Assembly (NCBI GenBank): GCA_949128115.1
Contig: OX421962.1
Location: 61,669,787-61,733,786, forward strand
Direction of reading: 5' to 3'
DNA: 64,000 nucleotides
DNA from: Anaspis maculata
Lineage: Eukaryota > Arthropoda > Insecta > Coleoptera > Scraptiidae
The notes beneath the pieces were generated by a model. The model had not been told where the DNA came from. It was given only the letters and a program-made list of their open reading frames with translations, and ran no database searches. Below, in pieces: positions 34,947-48,279 of this stretch (its first letter is position 1; every line of letters starts with the position of its first letter). A program made the position numbers and the translations under genes.

Positions 34947-36286
34947 GTGAAGTCAGTGACCTGTGTCAGTGACTCACCCCCACTCCGTGTCCGAGTCACA
35001 GCCCCCTCCACCAACTTTTTTTCAAATGGCAACCCCCCCCCCTTGTGATACATCATTGGAAAGCCCTTGAAAAATGCTTTCCAGTGGTACCAATCACTTC
35101 ATATTTTGTTTGAATAGTTTTCGATTCATTTGGACGACTACGACGTTCGCAGATGGACGGTCGGGTTATCTTTTTAATAATCATCCATGGTCATTGGTCA
35201 TGATCCTGCAAAATGTTTGCCTTTATCATCATTTGCAACTTATGTTACCTATTTAGGTTTTACCACATCCACTAGTTGTATATTTTCATCTTTCAACACC
35301 TTAGCAGGTTGATGTTTGATTGGGAAGATCACTTTTTGAAGTTAACTCAGCAAAACCGTAGATTTTTTCAACCACAACTACTGTGCACTGTACCTACTCT
35401 TTCACCCTAGAGGTCAGAGGATACCATCCAGGAACACCAGTACAAAAATATGATGGCCATAGGCTGCAGTCGATATAGCTGTAATTCTTTTGTGGAGCAG
35501 TTTATGATGATAATTAGAAGAAGGCAGGTATAACACATTGTAAACGAGAGCTCTTCGCGAAGCGCTGACCATATCGAACTGTCTTAATGGGATTATCTGA
35601 ACCATGATATTGTTAAGTAAACCGCTATAATGAAATGATTTGTGTTGGGCTATATCCAACAGAAACACTATGCTCTTCATATTTATTGGGAGCGTGCGTT
35701 ATACAGCTAATTAATTTTTAATTATATTTAGTTGGTGGTACGGTTGTTGACTGTGCGGCAGCTTTTCGACCAAAAAATATTCATCATTTTGGGTGTAAAC
35801 TAGATCAAAGTAAAGTAGGTAGTGAATACCGACAACCATTATGAAAATCAAGTAACTATCTACCTAATAATATTTAAGCTTTGTTTTTAGCGAATTTTCC
35901 ATCTTGGTGAAAATCGCTATTGCAGCAGCTTTGTCCGTCCGTCCGTTACTCGAACTCCTCGCAAACTAGACGCCCTAGCTTTCTGATTTTTTCGCTGATA
36001 CATAGCTGCCACTTCCAAAGCTGGGCTAGGCTATATTGAATGTCTATATTGCGCCGCCAACATAGAGAAAACCGCCCCCGATCAACTTTAAATAACATGA
36101 TATTGCAATTTCTCGCAGACCTAATGCTCCGTGTTCTCATTTTCAATCAATCAATCAATACTCTTTATTCGTTCTGAATGAATAATACATAGTTGCCACT
36201 TAACAAACGAAAGCCCAGAAACATTTCATCTCCAATATGCGCCGTCGACATGAAAAAATTGCTAAAAACCGCCAATCACTTAAAAA
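34947..36286. other. No gene or clear repeat recognised
   Basis: AT-rich sequence. Minor points are a C-rich patch near 35030, (cgtc)n near 35935 and (caat)n near 36146, the last resembling an old retroelement tail. No frame is convincing. Confidence 0.4.
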
Positions 36287-39200
36287 TGAGAAACCTAAAC
36301 CCAAAGACATAGCGATCGAATTTTTTCGCTATATGAATAGCTTACTAAAAAGGGCTACTAAAGGATGGGCTACTTTTGATTAGTCGCCGCCCCCAGATTC
36401 CGCCCCCAAACGACAAATAGTGGAACTTTCACAATTGTTACTGATTGAGATGTTTCCTCAAACATTTAGAAACTGCCATCTCAAACTGTGCAACATTTGC
36501 TTAGCCGAACGCTGCCGCTCCCACACGCCGCCGCCAAAGTAAGAGATAAATGAAAAACATAAACCCGAATCATAGCGATCGAAGTCTTTCCATATGGATA
36601 GCTGACTAAAAATGGGAAAGGATAGGCTACTTTTGATATGGCGGCGCCTCTAGCTTCCGCCCCTCAAAAAAAAGTGCGAATTTCAACAGTATTCACTGAT
36701 TTGGTGAAGATGGTGTTGATGTTACCTCAAACATTTAGAAACTCCCAACTCAAACTGTGCAAGAGTTCTTTTGTCGAACGCGCCGCTCCCACACGCCGCC
36801 CCCAAAGTAAGAGATAAATGTAAAACATAAACCTGAAGACATAGCGATCTAGTTCTTTCGCTATATAAATAGCTGACTAAAAATGGGAAAAGATATAGAC
36901 TACTTTTGATCAGTCGCCGCCTTCAGCTCCCGCCTCCAAATAGTGCGGAGGTTAACAGGATCAACCTTGCTTTTCATTCTGCTGGGATGAAACTTTGCAT
37001 GTGATGAGTACATATCCTCAGGTCACTTTCAAGAAGTGGTGCTCAGTTGGGACCCGTGACAGGGGCCACGGTACAAGAGATTGCCCTACCCGACAGTGGC
37101 GATTTCTTGAAATTCCTTAAAAATGAAGTTTGCAGTGGCGGGGCTTTCAATATTTTGGTCAGAAATGATCCCTTGCCTTGTATGGATGTACTTTGTGCTA
37201 ATTTCAAGCCCCACCGCACTGAAAATGTCACGGGTTGTCTATTAATCAGGCGTAATTTGCAGAATTCAATGAACAGCTTACTAGTACGGACGTTGGGTGA
37301 ACCAAGAACCCATTTCATTCCAATGCAAAACGCTTTTGCATGTGAGTAGTAGGTACCTATAGGTAACTTTTAAGAAGTGGTGCCCCGATGGGACCCGCAG
37401 CTGGCGTGCTTCGTAGGAGGTCGAAGGTCCAAGAAATTACCATTTTTGAAATCGTTGCTTTTCGTATACTTTTTGAATTGAGATACATAATTTCAAGGTC
37501 GAGGAATACAATGCAGTACGTATCAAGGAAGTGTCATGCACCAGTGGCGTGCCAGACGGCTGCGAAGAGGCCGAGGTGCGATTTTTCTCAAAGTCTTATG
37601 GTAAACCGTGACCAACCCATTTTTTTGACATGTTTGGTATCATTTCTGACCAAATCGCACATTCTGATTACAAAAATAATGACGAAATTTTGTTATAGAC
37701 GTGTTTAAATAGGTTTTATCAGGAGAAACATGATTTTTTTTTATCCTCAAAATTATTGTTTTGTAATTCTAGTTCCATCATTGTCCAATGTATTTATAGC
37801 TATGATTTTTCCTTGGACAGTTGGTTTGAGCTATTTCACACACAAATATCATTTGCTGAAGTGTTTTTCCCATTTTCGCAAAGTCACGGAGTGATGTTGT
37901 TCCTTGAGATGTATCATGTCAAACCTTGATTTGACGAACCGTGCTATTTCACAGGAAAAATTAGCCTGGGACCAGAATGTAGCTTAGATTTGGCACTTTA
38001 TCCATTCCAAGGCATGGAAATAGTTTCCTCTATCAAACAAAATAGAAAAAAACTGGAATCGGAGCCGTATTTTAGTCATGACCTCATTTTTCTTTTGATA
38101 TCGCGGGCTTCTGAGATGAAATTTCTTTATGATGCACGTTTTGAAACAAAACAACCATGTGACTCTGACACAGCGATAGAAACTTCTAGTGTTATAAATT
38201 CTTCTACAAAGCAGTTCAGTTGTACAATCTGTGCCAAAATTGTGATCGTGGGTATTCTAAACCTCGATCAAAATGGAGCTACAAAACGACGAATTCATAG
38301 GTCGAAACTTGCGTTTTTCACGAAATTCATCTCGCATCGCCGGAAGAAAAATTATGTCGTAACTAAAATACGGCTCTGATTTTAGTTTTCTTTGTTTTGT
38401 TCGATAGAGAAAACTATTCTTATGCAACGGAACGAATAAAGTACCAAATCAAAGTTACACTATCGCCCTAGCATAATTATTTGCACGTTTCAAAACTTTG
38501 AAATGTTACATCGCAAGAAACAAAATTACTCCGTGACTTTGTAAAACAGGAAAAAAAACAGAAAATGATATTTGTGTGTGAAATAGCCCAAACCACCTGT
38601 CCAAGTAAAAAATCATAGTTGAAAATACATTGGACAATGATGGAATTTGAATTACAAAACATCAATTTTGATGGTAAAATAAATCATGTTTTTTTCTGAT
38701 AAAACCGGTCTAAACACGTCTCTATCAAATTTGTATACTCATTTTTGGAATCAGAATGTGCGATTTGCTCGAAAAGAGACCAAACATGTCCAAAAAAAAG
38801 TGTTAATCAAGGTTCACCATGACTTTGTGAAAAATCGCACCTCGACTCCTTCGCAGCCGTCTGTTACGCCACTGGTGCAATACACTTTCTGAAAAATTAT
38901 TGCATTGTGCTCCTTGATCTTGAAAATAGATAGTCCAATGGAAAAAAGGATAAAAAAGCGACGATTTTGAAAAATGGTAATTTCTTGGACCTTCCGACCT
39001 CCTACAAAGCACGCCAGTCGGTCCCATCGGAGCATCACTTCCAAAAAGTTACCTGTAGGTACCTACCACTCACGTGCAAAAGCATTATGCATCGGAATGA
39101 AATGCAAGGTTGGTTCCCCTAACGTAAGCTGTTCATTTAATTCTGCAAATTACGCCCGATGAGTAAGTAGCCCGCGCCATCTTTGGCACGGGGGACTTGA

Positions 39201-39640
39201 AATTGTCACAGACTATATTCAGACAATCCAAGGGATCATTTCTGAATAAAATAGTGGAAGCCCCGCCACTGCAAATTAAATTTTAAGGAATTTCAAGAAA
39301 TCTTCCGTACCTGGTAGGACAACCTCTTGTACCGTGGCCCTGTCACGGGTCCCAACCGGGCACCACTTCTCAAAAGTGACCTGATGGTATGTACTCATCG
39401 CATGCAAAGTTTCATCCCAGCAGAATGAAAAGCAAGGTTCGACCTGAAATCAACCTTTAACGTCCGCACTAAAACAAAAACATGCAACTTTCACAATGTT
39501 CACTGATTGTCATATTACTTTGAACATTAAGAGACTACAGCTCAAACTATGCAACAGTTGCCGAATGCTGCCGCCCCCACACGCCGCCCTCAATGTAAAA
39601 GATAAATGGAAAATGAAAAACATAAACCCGAAGACGAACC
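36287..39640. repeat. ~265-bp tandem array split by a 2.5-kb palindrome
   Basis: About two and a half units of the same family as 16069-19196 occupy 36287-36950, with catagcgatc marks near 36308, 36570 and 36840. The array resumes at 39467-39640 (aacatgcaactttcac, cacacgccgccctc). Between them lies a palindrome whose ends read tagtgcggaggtt and aacgtccgcact. Confidence 0.8.
36951..39468. repeat. 2.5-kb palindrome with an inner palindromic element
   Basis: The outer arms share cagcagaatgaaaagcaagg, gggacccgtgac and ggccacggtacaagag with their complements at 39300-39450. An inner palindrome of about 1.86 kb (37270-39130) belongs to the family at 42449-45395, as shown by gtacggacgttgg, gatgggacccgca and caccagtggcgt. 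The junction ttgcagaattcaatgaacag is preserved in both outer arms. Confidence 0.8.
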
Positions 39641-40118
39641 CGAAGAGTTTTATACATATCTCAACTCCTGTTGTAATTGAAAATTTTGAAAGGCAATGGA
39701 ACTTTTCAATAAAGGCGGTCTCTCTCGCACGATTTACGTCACAGCCCCCACATGTACTCAGTGTGATGCCGCGCACTTCATAACGAACAGTTTCTCTTGG
39801 AGATATTAGGCGCCGTTATAGCTAGACAGTTAGACACCACCGGCTGCGCGGTACGAGCGCGCACGCATCTGTCTCTCTCTTCTGAAAAGGTCCATTTCAA
39901 CACCTAGCTTAGTTCCAACCATGAAGTAAAAAATGATTACCTTTTGGCATTCGTGTTTTCTTCCAATCTAAGACGCCCAACCCAAAACGTTCACTGAAGG
40001 AATCAACTGATTTTTCAGATACAATAATGATGAAAAAAGGAAACAAGTGAATGTGCCCTCAAAGGCGTAAAGGTCAGAAGCGGTATCGATTCTTCATGTG
40101 AAAATGCGCGTACTCTTT

Positions 40119-40477
40119 TTTTTAATTTTTATTCGTTTATTTATCGTCGGTCTATTTCAGCAACTAGGCCCAATACCGACGCCGGTGAATGCTTTCCTCC
40201 ACTATACCGGAAATTTTGCCGAACCCCTGTGTATTTCAACACAGGGTAGGGATTTTTAACGACCACCAACATCGCATGGGATCGGTACCGACGGTTTGTA
40301 TTTTACGTGCTATGCGATATGCGGCACACGTCTTGCATTTAGCAAGCATTCCAACTAAATCAAAGAGCTTGTTTTGGAGACGAGAATCCGAGCACCCACA
40401 GTGGGACTCGAACCCACGACCCCTGGCCCCTGGAGTGGTAGTCGAACGCGCTGACCACCACACACCACAAGCCCTCA
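40119..40477 (-). mobile_element. tRNA-derived SINE with perfect 12-bp target duplication
   Basis: Read on the minus strand, a tRNA-like head carries an A-box-like tggtggtcagcgcg and a B box gggttcgagtccca. A roughly 250-bp body follows, ending in an A-rich tail (aaataaacgaataaaaatt). Exact copies of CGCGTACTCTTT flank it at 40107-40118 and 40478-40489. A related duplicated block near 40590-40660 lacks the insert and serves as an empty site. It would be transcribed by RNA polymerase III and mobilised by a LINE. Confidence 0.88.
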
Positions 40478-40489
40478 CGCGTACTCTTT

Positions 40490-42206
40490 GAATTTGAACT
40501 GAATTGCTCGAAAACTCGATTGCTGAAAAAACTGAAACTTGAAAAAAAGGCGACCTTCGAAAATGTAAAAATGTTGAAATTGGCATGAATATATCGATTC
40601 TTCACGGAAAATACGCATACATTTTGACTTTTGCTCTTTTGCGAACTGAATCGCTCGAAAACTACGGAAATTCAAAATGGCGACCATGGAAATTGTGAAA
40701 GTGAATGAATTTGGGTGTTTTAGGGAGGTTCAAGGTCAAGATCGAGAAAGCAGTGAAATTCTGAACCTTCCAGTTCATCTGAAGTTCATCTGGGTGAATG
40801 ACAAAATGATAATAAAACCAATCTAAATAGGGATTGAGTTCTTCATTGCTCGACCAGCCTCTACCCCTTACACACCCTCCATAATATGATATCTAATCTA
40901 CCCACAACCATAATGGGGACTGGGGGGTTGGAATCGAGATTCCGGACTTACGGAATCTATTTATATTGCACAGCAATAAATATTAATAACAGGTTTTCGA
41001 GACGCTCTTAGCTGTCCTCTCCACGGTTCTGTGTGCTGTTCATCATATGGTACTAGTTGTCAAAAAAAAAGGACTGGACTTCATTTTTTTCAATGAACAT
41101 GAACCCTGCTTTCGGTCAGATGGAAGATGATTTGATAAAATTCCAAAAATAGATCGATAGTCAGAGTCTGGCCTTATTTTTTCAAATCTGAATTTTTAAT
41201 TCAAAATTAATCCAAAGTTTCGGAATTTTCTTCCGTTTTCTATATTTAGACCCCCGTCCCCTCGGTAACCAAGCTAATTTATTGATTCAGATATAAGAAA
41301 AATATTTAAAAAAATATTTCTTCATTTTTTCATAATGCCAGAATTTTACTTCGTTCACGATTTCGACCCCCAACTCTCTCAATCACTTTTTTTTTCACAG
41401 CTTAGATTCGTTTAATTTAATTTCAGTTTCATGAATTTGGATATCATGGTGGGTGCGGTTAAGGTGGTAAAGGGTAGGGGGTAGTAGAGAAACGAAAAAC
41501 TCAGTTCTCTCAGAACAACTTCTATGAAGGTTCAAGAGCCCCCTGTTCTCTCGATTCCGACCCTCGAAACCTCCTCAAGAACAATCGAATTCTTTGGTTT
41601 AGATTTTCATTATTGCTCGTAAGATCATATTTTATGGGAATCGGGAGTTTCGAATTCATTTTATTGTTCTTGACACCAAGCCCCTTGAAAATAATAACCC
41701 CCGGTTTATTGATTTTAGATTACCTATGATTAAATTTAGATTTTTCACAATGATCTTTCCATTATTTCTTTGCTCAGTTCTTATAAGAAACTGAAGTTCC
41801 GGAATTTTCGAGGAAATGTTACTTTATTTTCTCGATTTACTCCCAGCCCAGCCCCCTCGAAAACTATTCTAATCCTTTTTAGCAATTGGAGATTCTCTGC
41901 GAGAGATATTGCTTAGATCGCGATTCTCCAGATTTGTTTCTTAGAGAACCCCCTATTGAATTTATATTTTTTTTTATCTTCACACGAAGGCCGTATCTTC
42001 ACACCTTTTTGTATCTTTACACCAAGGCCGACTTTTCACGTCAAGGCCCCAGTATCTAAAAGGCTAGTCCTATGAAAAGAAGATTGTTGTTTTTCAAATC
42101 TGAGTATTTTTCATGCTTCTGCTTGCAAGCAAGTTCCGCAGCAGAAGCAGCTTTGACAGCGTACGTGTACACTGTACGTGTCAGGTCAGGTGTTATCGTG
42201 CTCATC
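40490..42206. other. No gene recognised
   Basis: The first 200 bp duplicate the block into which the SINE inserted. The rest is AT-rich with recurrent cccctcgaaaac-like stretches and tatcttcacacc repeats near 41980-42035. I see no supported coding or RNA gene. Confidence 0.4.
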
Positions 42207-42209
42207 TAA

Positions 42210-42375
42210 AGGTGCGTTCAGTCAGCTTATTTAGCCGCAAGTTTTAGTTTTAGTCGTAAGCGCAGCGATGCTCATTGGCTGTCATGAACCAGCCTCCTCA
42301 GATCAGCCAATCAGCGATGCTGCGATTACGACTAAAATTAAAACTTGCGGCTAAATAAGCTGACTGAACGCACCT
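42210..42375. mobile_element. PIF/Harbinger-like MITE (family M2), copy 1
   Basis: This 166-bp near-perfect foldback starts AGGTGCGTTCAGTCAGC and ends with its complement. It is flanked by TAA on both sides (42207-42209 and 42376-42378), matching the 3-bp TWA duplication of PIF/Harbinger transposons. No transposase is encoded. Confidence 0.85.
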
Positions 42376-42448
42376 TAAGATCGTGCTAGGGTATCCATCG
42401 AGGTATCCACACAAGTGACACTGTGACATCCCACAACAATCGTTGCAA

Positions 42449-45395
42449 TATTAGTACGGACGTTAGGGGAACCAACCTTGCATTTTATTCCGAGGCAAAA
42501 CGCTTTTGCATGTGAGTAGTAGGTACCTATGGGTAATTTTTAAGAAGTGGTGCCCCGATGGGACCCGCAACTGGCGTGCTTCCTAAGAGGTCGAAGGTCC
42601 AAAAAATTACCATTTTTGAAATCGTTGCTTTTTCTATACTTTTTTTGCTGGATTCTATATTTTCAAGGTCGAGGAACACAATACATTAAGTTTCCAGAAA
42701 GTGTCATGCACCAGTGGCGTACCAGACCGCTACGAAGGGGGGCAGGTGCGATTTTTCACGAAGTCTTAAGGTAAACCATGACTAACGCTTTTTGACATGT
42801 TTGGTATCATTTCTGACCAAATCGCACATTCTGATTTCAAAAATAAGCATCAAATTTTGATAGAGACGTATTCAAACCGGTTTTATAAAAAAGAACATGA
42901 ATTTTTTTTACCCTCAAAGTTGATGTTTTTTTAATTTTAGTTCCATCATTGTTCGATGTATTTATAACTATCATTTTGACTTGGACAATTGGTCTAGCCT
43001 ATTTCGCACACAAATATAATTTTCTGAAAATTTTTCCCGTTTTCACAAAGTCACGTAGTGATTTTGTTTCTTGTGATGTATCATGTCAGACCTTGATTTG
43101 ACGAGTGTTATTTCACAGGGAAAATTAGGCTAGGATCAGAATGTACACACATCATAAGAATCTAGGGGACAAGCAAATTCAGACGATTTCTAAAATCATC
43201 ATAACTTTTGATTGCCGTCAGCGATCTCATGTCTGTTTGCAGTGTTCGATAGCCCAATTCTTCGTTTTCATGTCTTGATCACGTCGAATACTAACAATGT
43301 TTTATAAGGTTGCTACAGGGTGATCAATGGAACAGTGTAAAATAGCCGAAAGTTCAGTACGAGCGCGATTTCCCAAAAAAAATATTTTATGCATTTCAAT
43401 AGCACAGTTATGAAGACTGGTATTTCAGCTTCAGTAACGTTTTTGAATTTTGAAAATCGAAGGTGAATTGCCAAAGATATTGATCATTTTGTGCCGCCAT
43501 GTTGAATTCCCAAGAAGTGATCCGATTTCATTGAGACTTGGATCACATTCATGTCTGGTTCCAGTAATTGTAATTTCAAGGTCAAATGTCTTTCTCGGTC
43601 ACTTCCAAGCCACCATATTAAACTTTTATGTAAATGATTCGATTTTAGTGTGTTTCAAGTTTCATTCAAATTGAATCATTCATGTAAAAAGTTCAATATA
43701 GCGGCTCGAAAGTGATCGAAAGTGACATTTAACCTTGAAATTCCAATTACTTGAGCCAGACATGAGTGTGTTCCAAGTTTCAATGAAATCGGACCACTTT
43801 CTTTTTTCTTAGAAATTCAACACGGCGGCACAAAATGATCAATATCTTTGGCAATTCACCTTCGATTTTCAAAATTCAAAAACGTCACTGAAGCTGAAAA
43901 ACCGATCTTTATAACTGTGCTATTGGAATGCATAAAATATTTTTTTTGGGAAATCGCGCTCGTACTGAACTTTCGGCTATTTTACACTGTTCCATTGATC
44001 ACCCTGTAGCAACCTTATGAAACACTGTACGTATTTGACGTGATCAAGGCATGAAAACGAAAGATTGGGCAATCGAACACTGAAAACCGATATGAAATCG
44101 CTTACGGAAATCAAAAGTTATGATGATTTTAGAAATCGTCTGAATTTGCTTGTCCCCTAGATTCTTTTGATGTGTGTAGCTTTGATTTGGTACTTTATTT
44201 ATTTCATAACATGAAAATAGTTTTCGCTATTAAACAAAATAGAAACTGGAATCGGAGCCGTATTTTAATCATGACATAATTTTTCTTCCGACATTGCGAG
44301 CTTTTGAAATCGAATTTCTTTATGATGCACGTTTTGGAACAAAACTACCATGTGACTTTGTAACATCGATAGAAACTTCTGGTGTATGAAATTCATCTAT
44401 ACATTAGTTCAACTGAACAATCTTTGTCAAAATTCCAAAATTGTGATCATGGGTATTTTGAACCAGAGCCACAATGGGAATGGAGCTAAAAAACGACAAA
44501 TTCATAGGTCGAAACTTCGCCTTTTTTCACGAAATTTATTTCGCAATGTCGGAAGAAAAATGATGTCATGACTAAAATACGGCTCCGATTCCAGTTTTTC
44601 TATTTTGCTAAATGAAGAAAACCATTTTCATGCCTTGAAAGGAATAAAGTAAGTACCAAATCAAAGCTACATTCTGATCCTAGCCCGTCCCAGCCTAATT
44701 TTTCCTGTGAAATAGCACGTTTCGTCACATCACGCTTTGACATGATACATCTCAAGAAACAAAATCACTCCGTAACTTTGTGAAAATGAGAAAAAATTTC
44801 AGAAAATGGTATTTGTGTGTTAAATAGCCCAAACCAACTGTCCAAGTCAAAATCATAGTTATAAATATATTGGACAATGATGGAACGAGGATTACAAAAC
44901 ATCAATTTTGAGGGTGAAAAAACACGTTTTTTCTGATAAAAAAAAACAGTATAAGCACGTCCCTATCAAAATTTCATATTTATTTTTGGAATCAGAATTT
45001 AAGATTTGGCCAGAAATGATACCAAAGATGTCAAAGAGTGTTAGTCGACGGTTTACCACACTTTGTGAAAAGTCGCACCTTGGCCCCTTCGTAGCCGTCT
45101 AGTACGCCACTGGTGCATGACACTTTCTGGAAACTTATTGTTTTGTGCTCCTTGACCTTGAAAAAATACAGTCCAGTGAAAAAAGTATAAGAAAAAACAA
45201 CGATTTTAAAAATGGTAGGTACCTAATTTTTTTGACTTTCGACCTCTTAGGAAGCACGCCAGTCACGGGTCCCATCGGGGCACCACTTCTTGAAAATTAC
45301 CTGTAGGTACCTACTACTCACATGCAAAAGCGTTTTGCATCAGAATGAAATGCAAGGTTGGTCCTGATATGTGTCGCTAACTTCTGTACTAATAC
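42449..45395. repeat. 2.95-kb palindromic element
   Basis: Ends tattagtacggacgttag and ctaacttctgtactaata are inverted. The arms match over about 700 bp on the left and 1.2 kb on the right, interrupted on the left by the 1,031-bp element at 43146-44176. The arms carry caccagtggcgtaccag and its complement (45101). It is the same family as the inner palindrome at 37270-39130. Confidence 0.85.
43146..44176. mobile_element. 1,031-bp palindromic element with TA target duplication
   Basis: The inverted ends CACACATCA are followed by a shared block (tctaggggacaagcaaattc). It is bordered by TA at 43144-43145 and 44177-44178. Sister sequences at about 37978-37983 and in the right arm at about 44665 show the uninterrupted agaatgtagct, so the insertion point and TA duplication can be read directly. 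An inner pair cagggtgatcaatgg (43316) and ccattgatcaccctg (ending 44006) suggests yet another layer. A TA duplication fits Tc1/mariner-type mobilisation. Confidence 0.85.
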
Positions 45396-48119
45396 TGTAG
45401 GTACTACAAATAATATTAAGAGTGTAAGGGAGAACTGTTCATAGAAGGGGTCCAATTTTTTAGGAATGCATTTCTTAAGATCTAACACGGAAAAAAATTC
45501 AGCCAAATTCACCGAAACCCTTTTTCATACTGAACAGACCTTTTACAAAAAAAAAAAAATGTTCATGAACATTTTCATGGGAATTTTTTGTAAAATTTCG
45601 CACTGCATCACACGAGCAGTTGTGTGTTTTTGTAATCAGAAAAGTCACACCTGAAAAATTGGTGAATTTTACCGTGACTATCCTGTATCTAGGTGATCCG
45701 GGAATGGGTCAATATAGCCCCTGTTTCCAGTTCTATATTATAATCGAGATTATAATTGAACAGGATGTATAAAAAGAAAAGAATGTGTTCTAACTAAAAT
45801 TTGCTCATTGGGTAAATTCACTTAGAAGTTAGGCGAGGAGTTAGGCATAAACGAAAACACCTCGTAAAAAAGCTGATTCAACCAATTCCTTTGTATCGAT
45901 TCGCCCTGTAAATACTAATAAGAGTCAGCTGCATTCTAAAACATAATGGGTGCGAAGCCCAGTTACTTCGACGTGACGAAATCAAAAATTAATTTCATGA
46001 TTTCCTTTAATAATTAGCTTCGACGAAATCACAATTACTTACATAAAAAATTCAAATAAATAATATGTAACAATGAAAGTGGAGAGATACTTAAAAAATA
46101 CTTTGTGTTTATCTGCTGTAACGTGTGTACGTAATATTCGCGCTTTATATGCCAGGCCAGATATGAAAAAAATCGGGAATTCTTTAAAATGCACAACTTA
46201 ATTTATAATGGTTACGTTTTTACCGGATTTTATACAACACAATACACCCATCGTGATAACTTGGCACAACGTAAACTTATGAATATTTAATAATTATCAA
46301 TTGTAACAGTTTAGATATAATGTAACAATTATACCATCATTACGGTGTTGTGATACCTACCCATTAAGATCATAGGAGGAGATGGGAGTTTAAACATTAG
46401 TAATAAGTATAGATCTGGGATCTGCGAAGTGATTCGAGCTTTATTTACCTTCATCTTTTTCATGAATAAAAAAAACAGGTTACTTTTTGTTATGGGCATG
46501 GGCACCTATCTATCCTATCAATTGGGTACCTATAGTATTATTGGATTGTATACGATGTAGTTAGAGGTAGGTACAGAACTTGCACTGCTTGCATTTACTA
46601 GTTTACTAGTTATTGCCATTGTCACCCTTTTGTCCCTAAAAAAAATCTCTTATTGTCTGGTCTGTACCCACCCTACCAAAAACAACCTGTAGACCTCGCT
46701 GTGAATACGTACAGGAGACAAAGCCATTTTGTTTAAAACAAAATCAATCTCTCCAGCATGAACCATCTAGTTTCAAATCATTGGCCACTAATTTCAATCA
46801 AATAATAAATATATTTATAAAGTAGGTAGTACCTGGACGTAGCTGATATAGCTGAAAAGCTAAAATGAACTAACCTTTTGGAACTTTTGGAAGACAGGCA
46901 TCATGTCAAACTTTTGTGTAAAATCCTGATAAAAGCACTATTACAACAACAAAAAAAGTGGTAACACCAACACACTCATGTATCACAATTTGCACTGGGG
47001 CGAGAAACACTATTCAATGAAACGGGTGTTCAAGTTATTTCTTTTCTTGTTTCTTGGATAGCATGCGACTTTCTTACTTCTTCGCCCATGCGTGCGCTGG
47101 AAATTAGAAGTGTGGGAGAGGGCTTCTCTATCTGGATTGGTTTGATGGCCCCGGAAACTTCTTGGAGCACGTGTTTGTTAGTTTGTTTATCGCGATATTT
47201 CATTGAATTTACGACGTGACCGGTAGGTCTGGGGTACTTGAGTAGGTATATGTTCTAGCTGTGGTTCCCAGAAGACACCCATAAAGAAGTAAAGAACATG
47301 CCCATAAAATTCGATTCCTTTAATTTCGGGTTTGGTTTTGGTTTTGATTCATAGAACATGGACGATTAATTTACCGTCAGAACTCAGAGAATGATAAAAA
47401 ATGTGGAACAATACTAATAACTCGACTAGGTTATTCTTCACACTTTATTCCTTAGAAGTTAGAACTTCCGATAATCCAATAGTGATATAAATTTATGTTT
47501 CTCGTTGAGTCTTATTGAATTACAGCTGTTTTTTATTATAAAATATCGTACGATCACATACTTCGTACGACACGATTCATACAGGTGTTCCGAAATTAAC
47601 CTGCCACGAGCCAACGACATCAGTTGTCAATAGCAATAGCATATACTTACTCTTCACCTGCACATTCTGACTCTATCTCTATACTCTATACGATTGAAAA
47701 TAAAAGGGGAAAAAAGATCCTATACACTAGTAAAACACATGAGTTGGAGAATAAAGAATAACATGATATACAGGTGGTCCATCCTAGCGTAATTATCCCA
47801 TGGCGGTCTTACCGTTCAAGATAGAGAAAAAGATGTAACAGAAAAGTTATATGGTTTGATGAGACCTATTTTAAATGGAACGACACCTATATTTATTTGC
47901 ATTTTCCTGTTCAGCTTCTTTAACTGTCTTATGTCTATCTTTTTGTTTTTCAATTGTGTAGCAGTGCTACCAACTAAAAATAAAAACTGAATAAAATCGC
48001 ATTTTCACAGTTTTCTTGAAAAAATCGTAGCGGCCTTGCTTTTCGAAACTTAGATATAAGATATAAAACTTGACATGGTGATAGTCAAGTGAAAGACCAA
48101 TATCTCAATGTCAAAAAAT
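45396..48119. other. No gene, RNA gene or clear repeat recognised
   Basis: AT-rich sequence with many taggtacct-type short motifs and no frame over about 65 codons. It may be intronic or intergenic single-copy DNA. Confidence 0.45.
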
Positions 48120-48279
48120 TGTGATTTTTTGATACAGGGCGTTCACAAAAAAAAATCAAACTTCATAATTTTCCGAGTAATTTTCAAAGTATCATAGCTA
48201 CTTTTTTCAAATGGCATGCCCCTAATTTTATAACGTTATCTGATAGCTTTTTTTTATCCTATTTCATTTTTACTAGGAG

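Noticed and set aside
40381..40470. tRNA gene
   Set aside because: A- and B-box-like sequences are present but the molecule does not fold as a full tRNA. The body, A-rich tail and target duplications identify a SINE.
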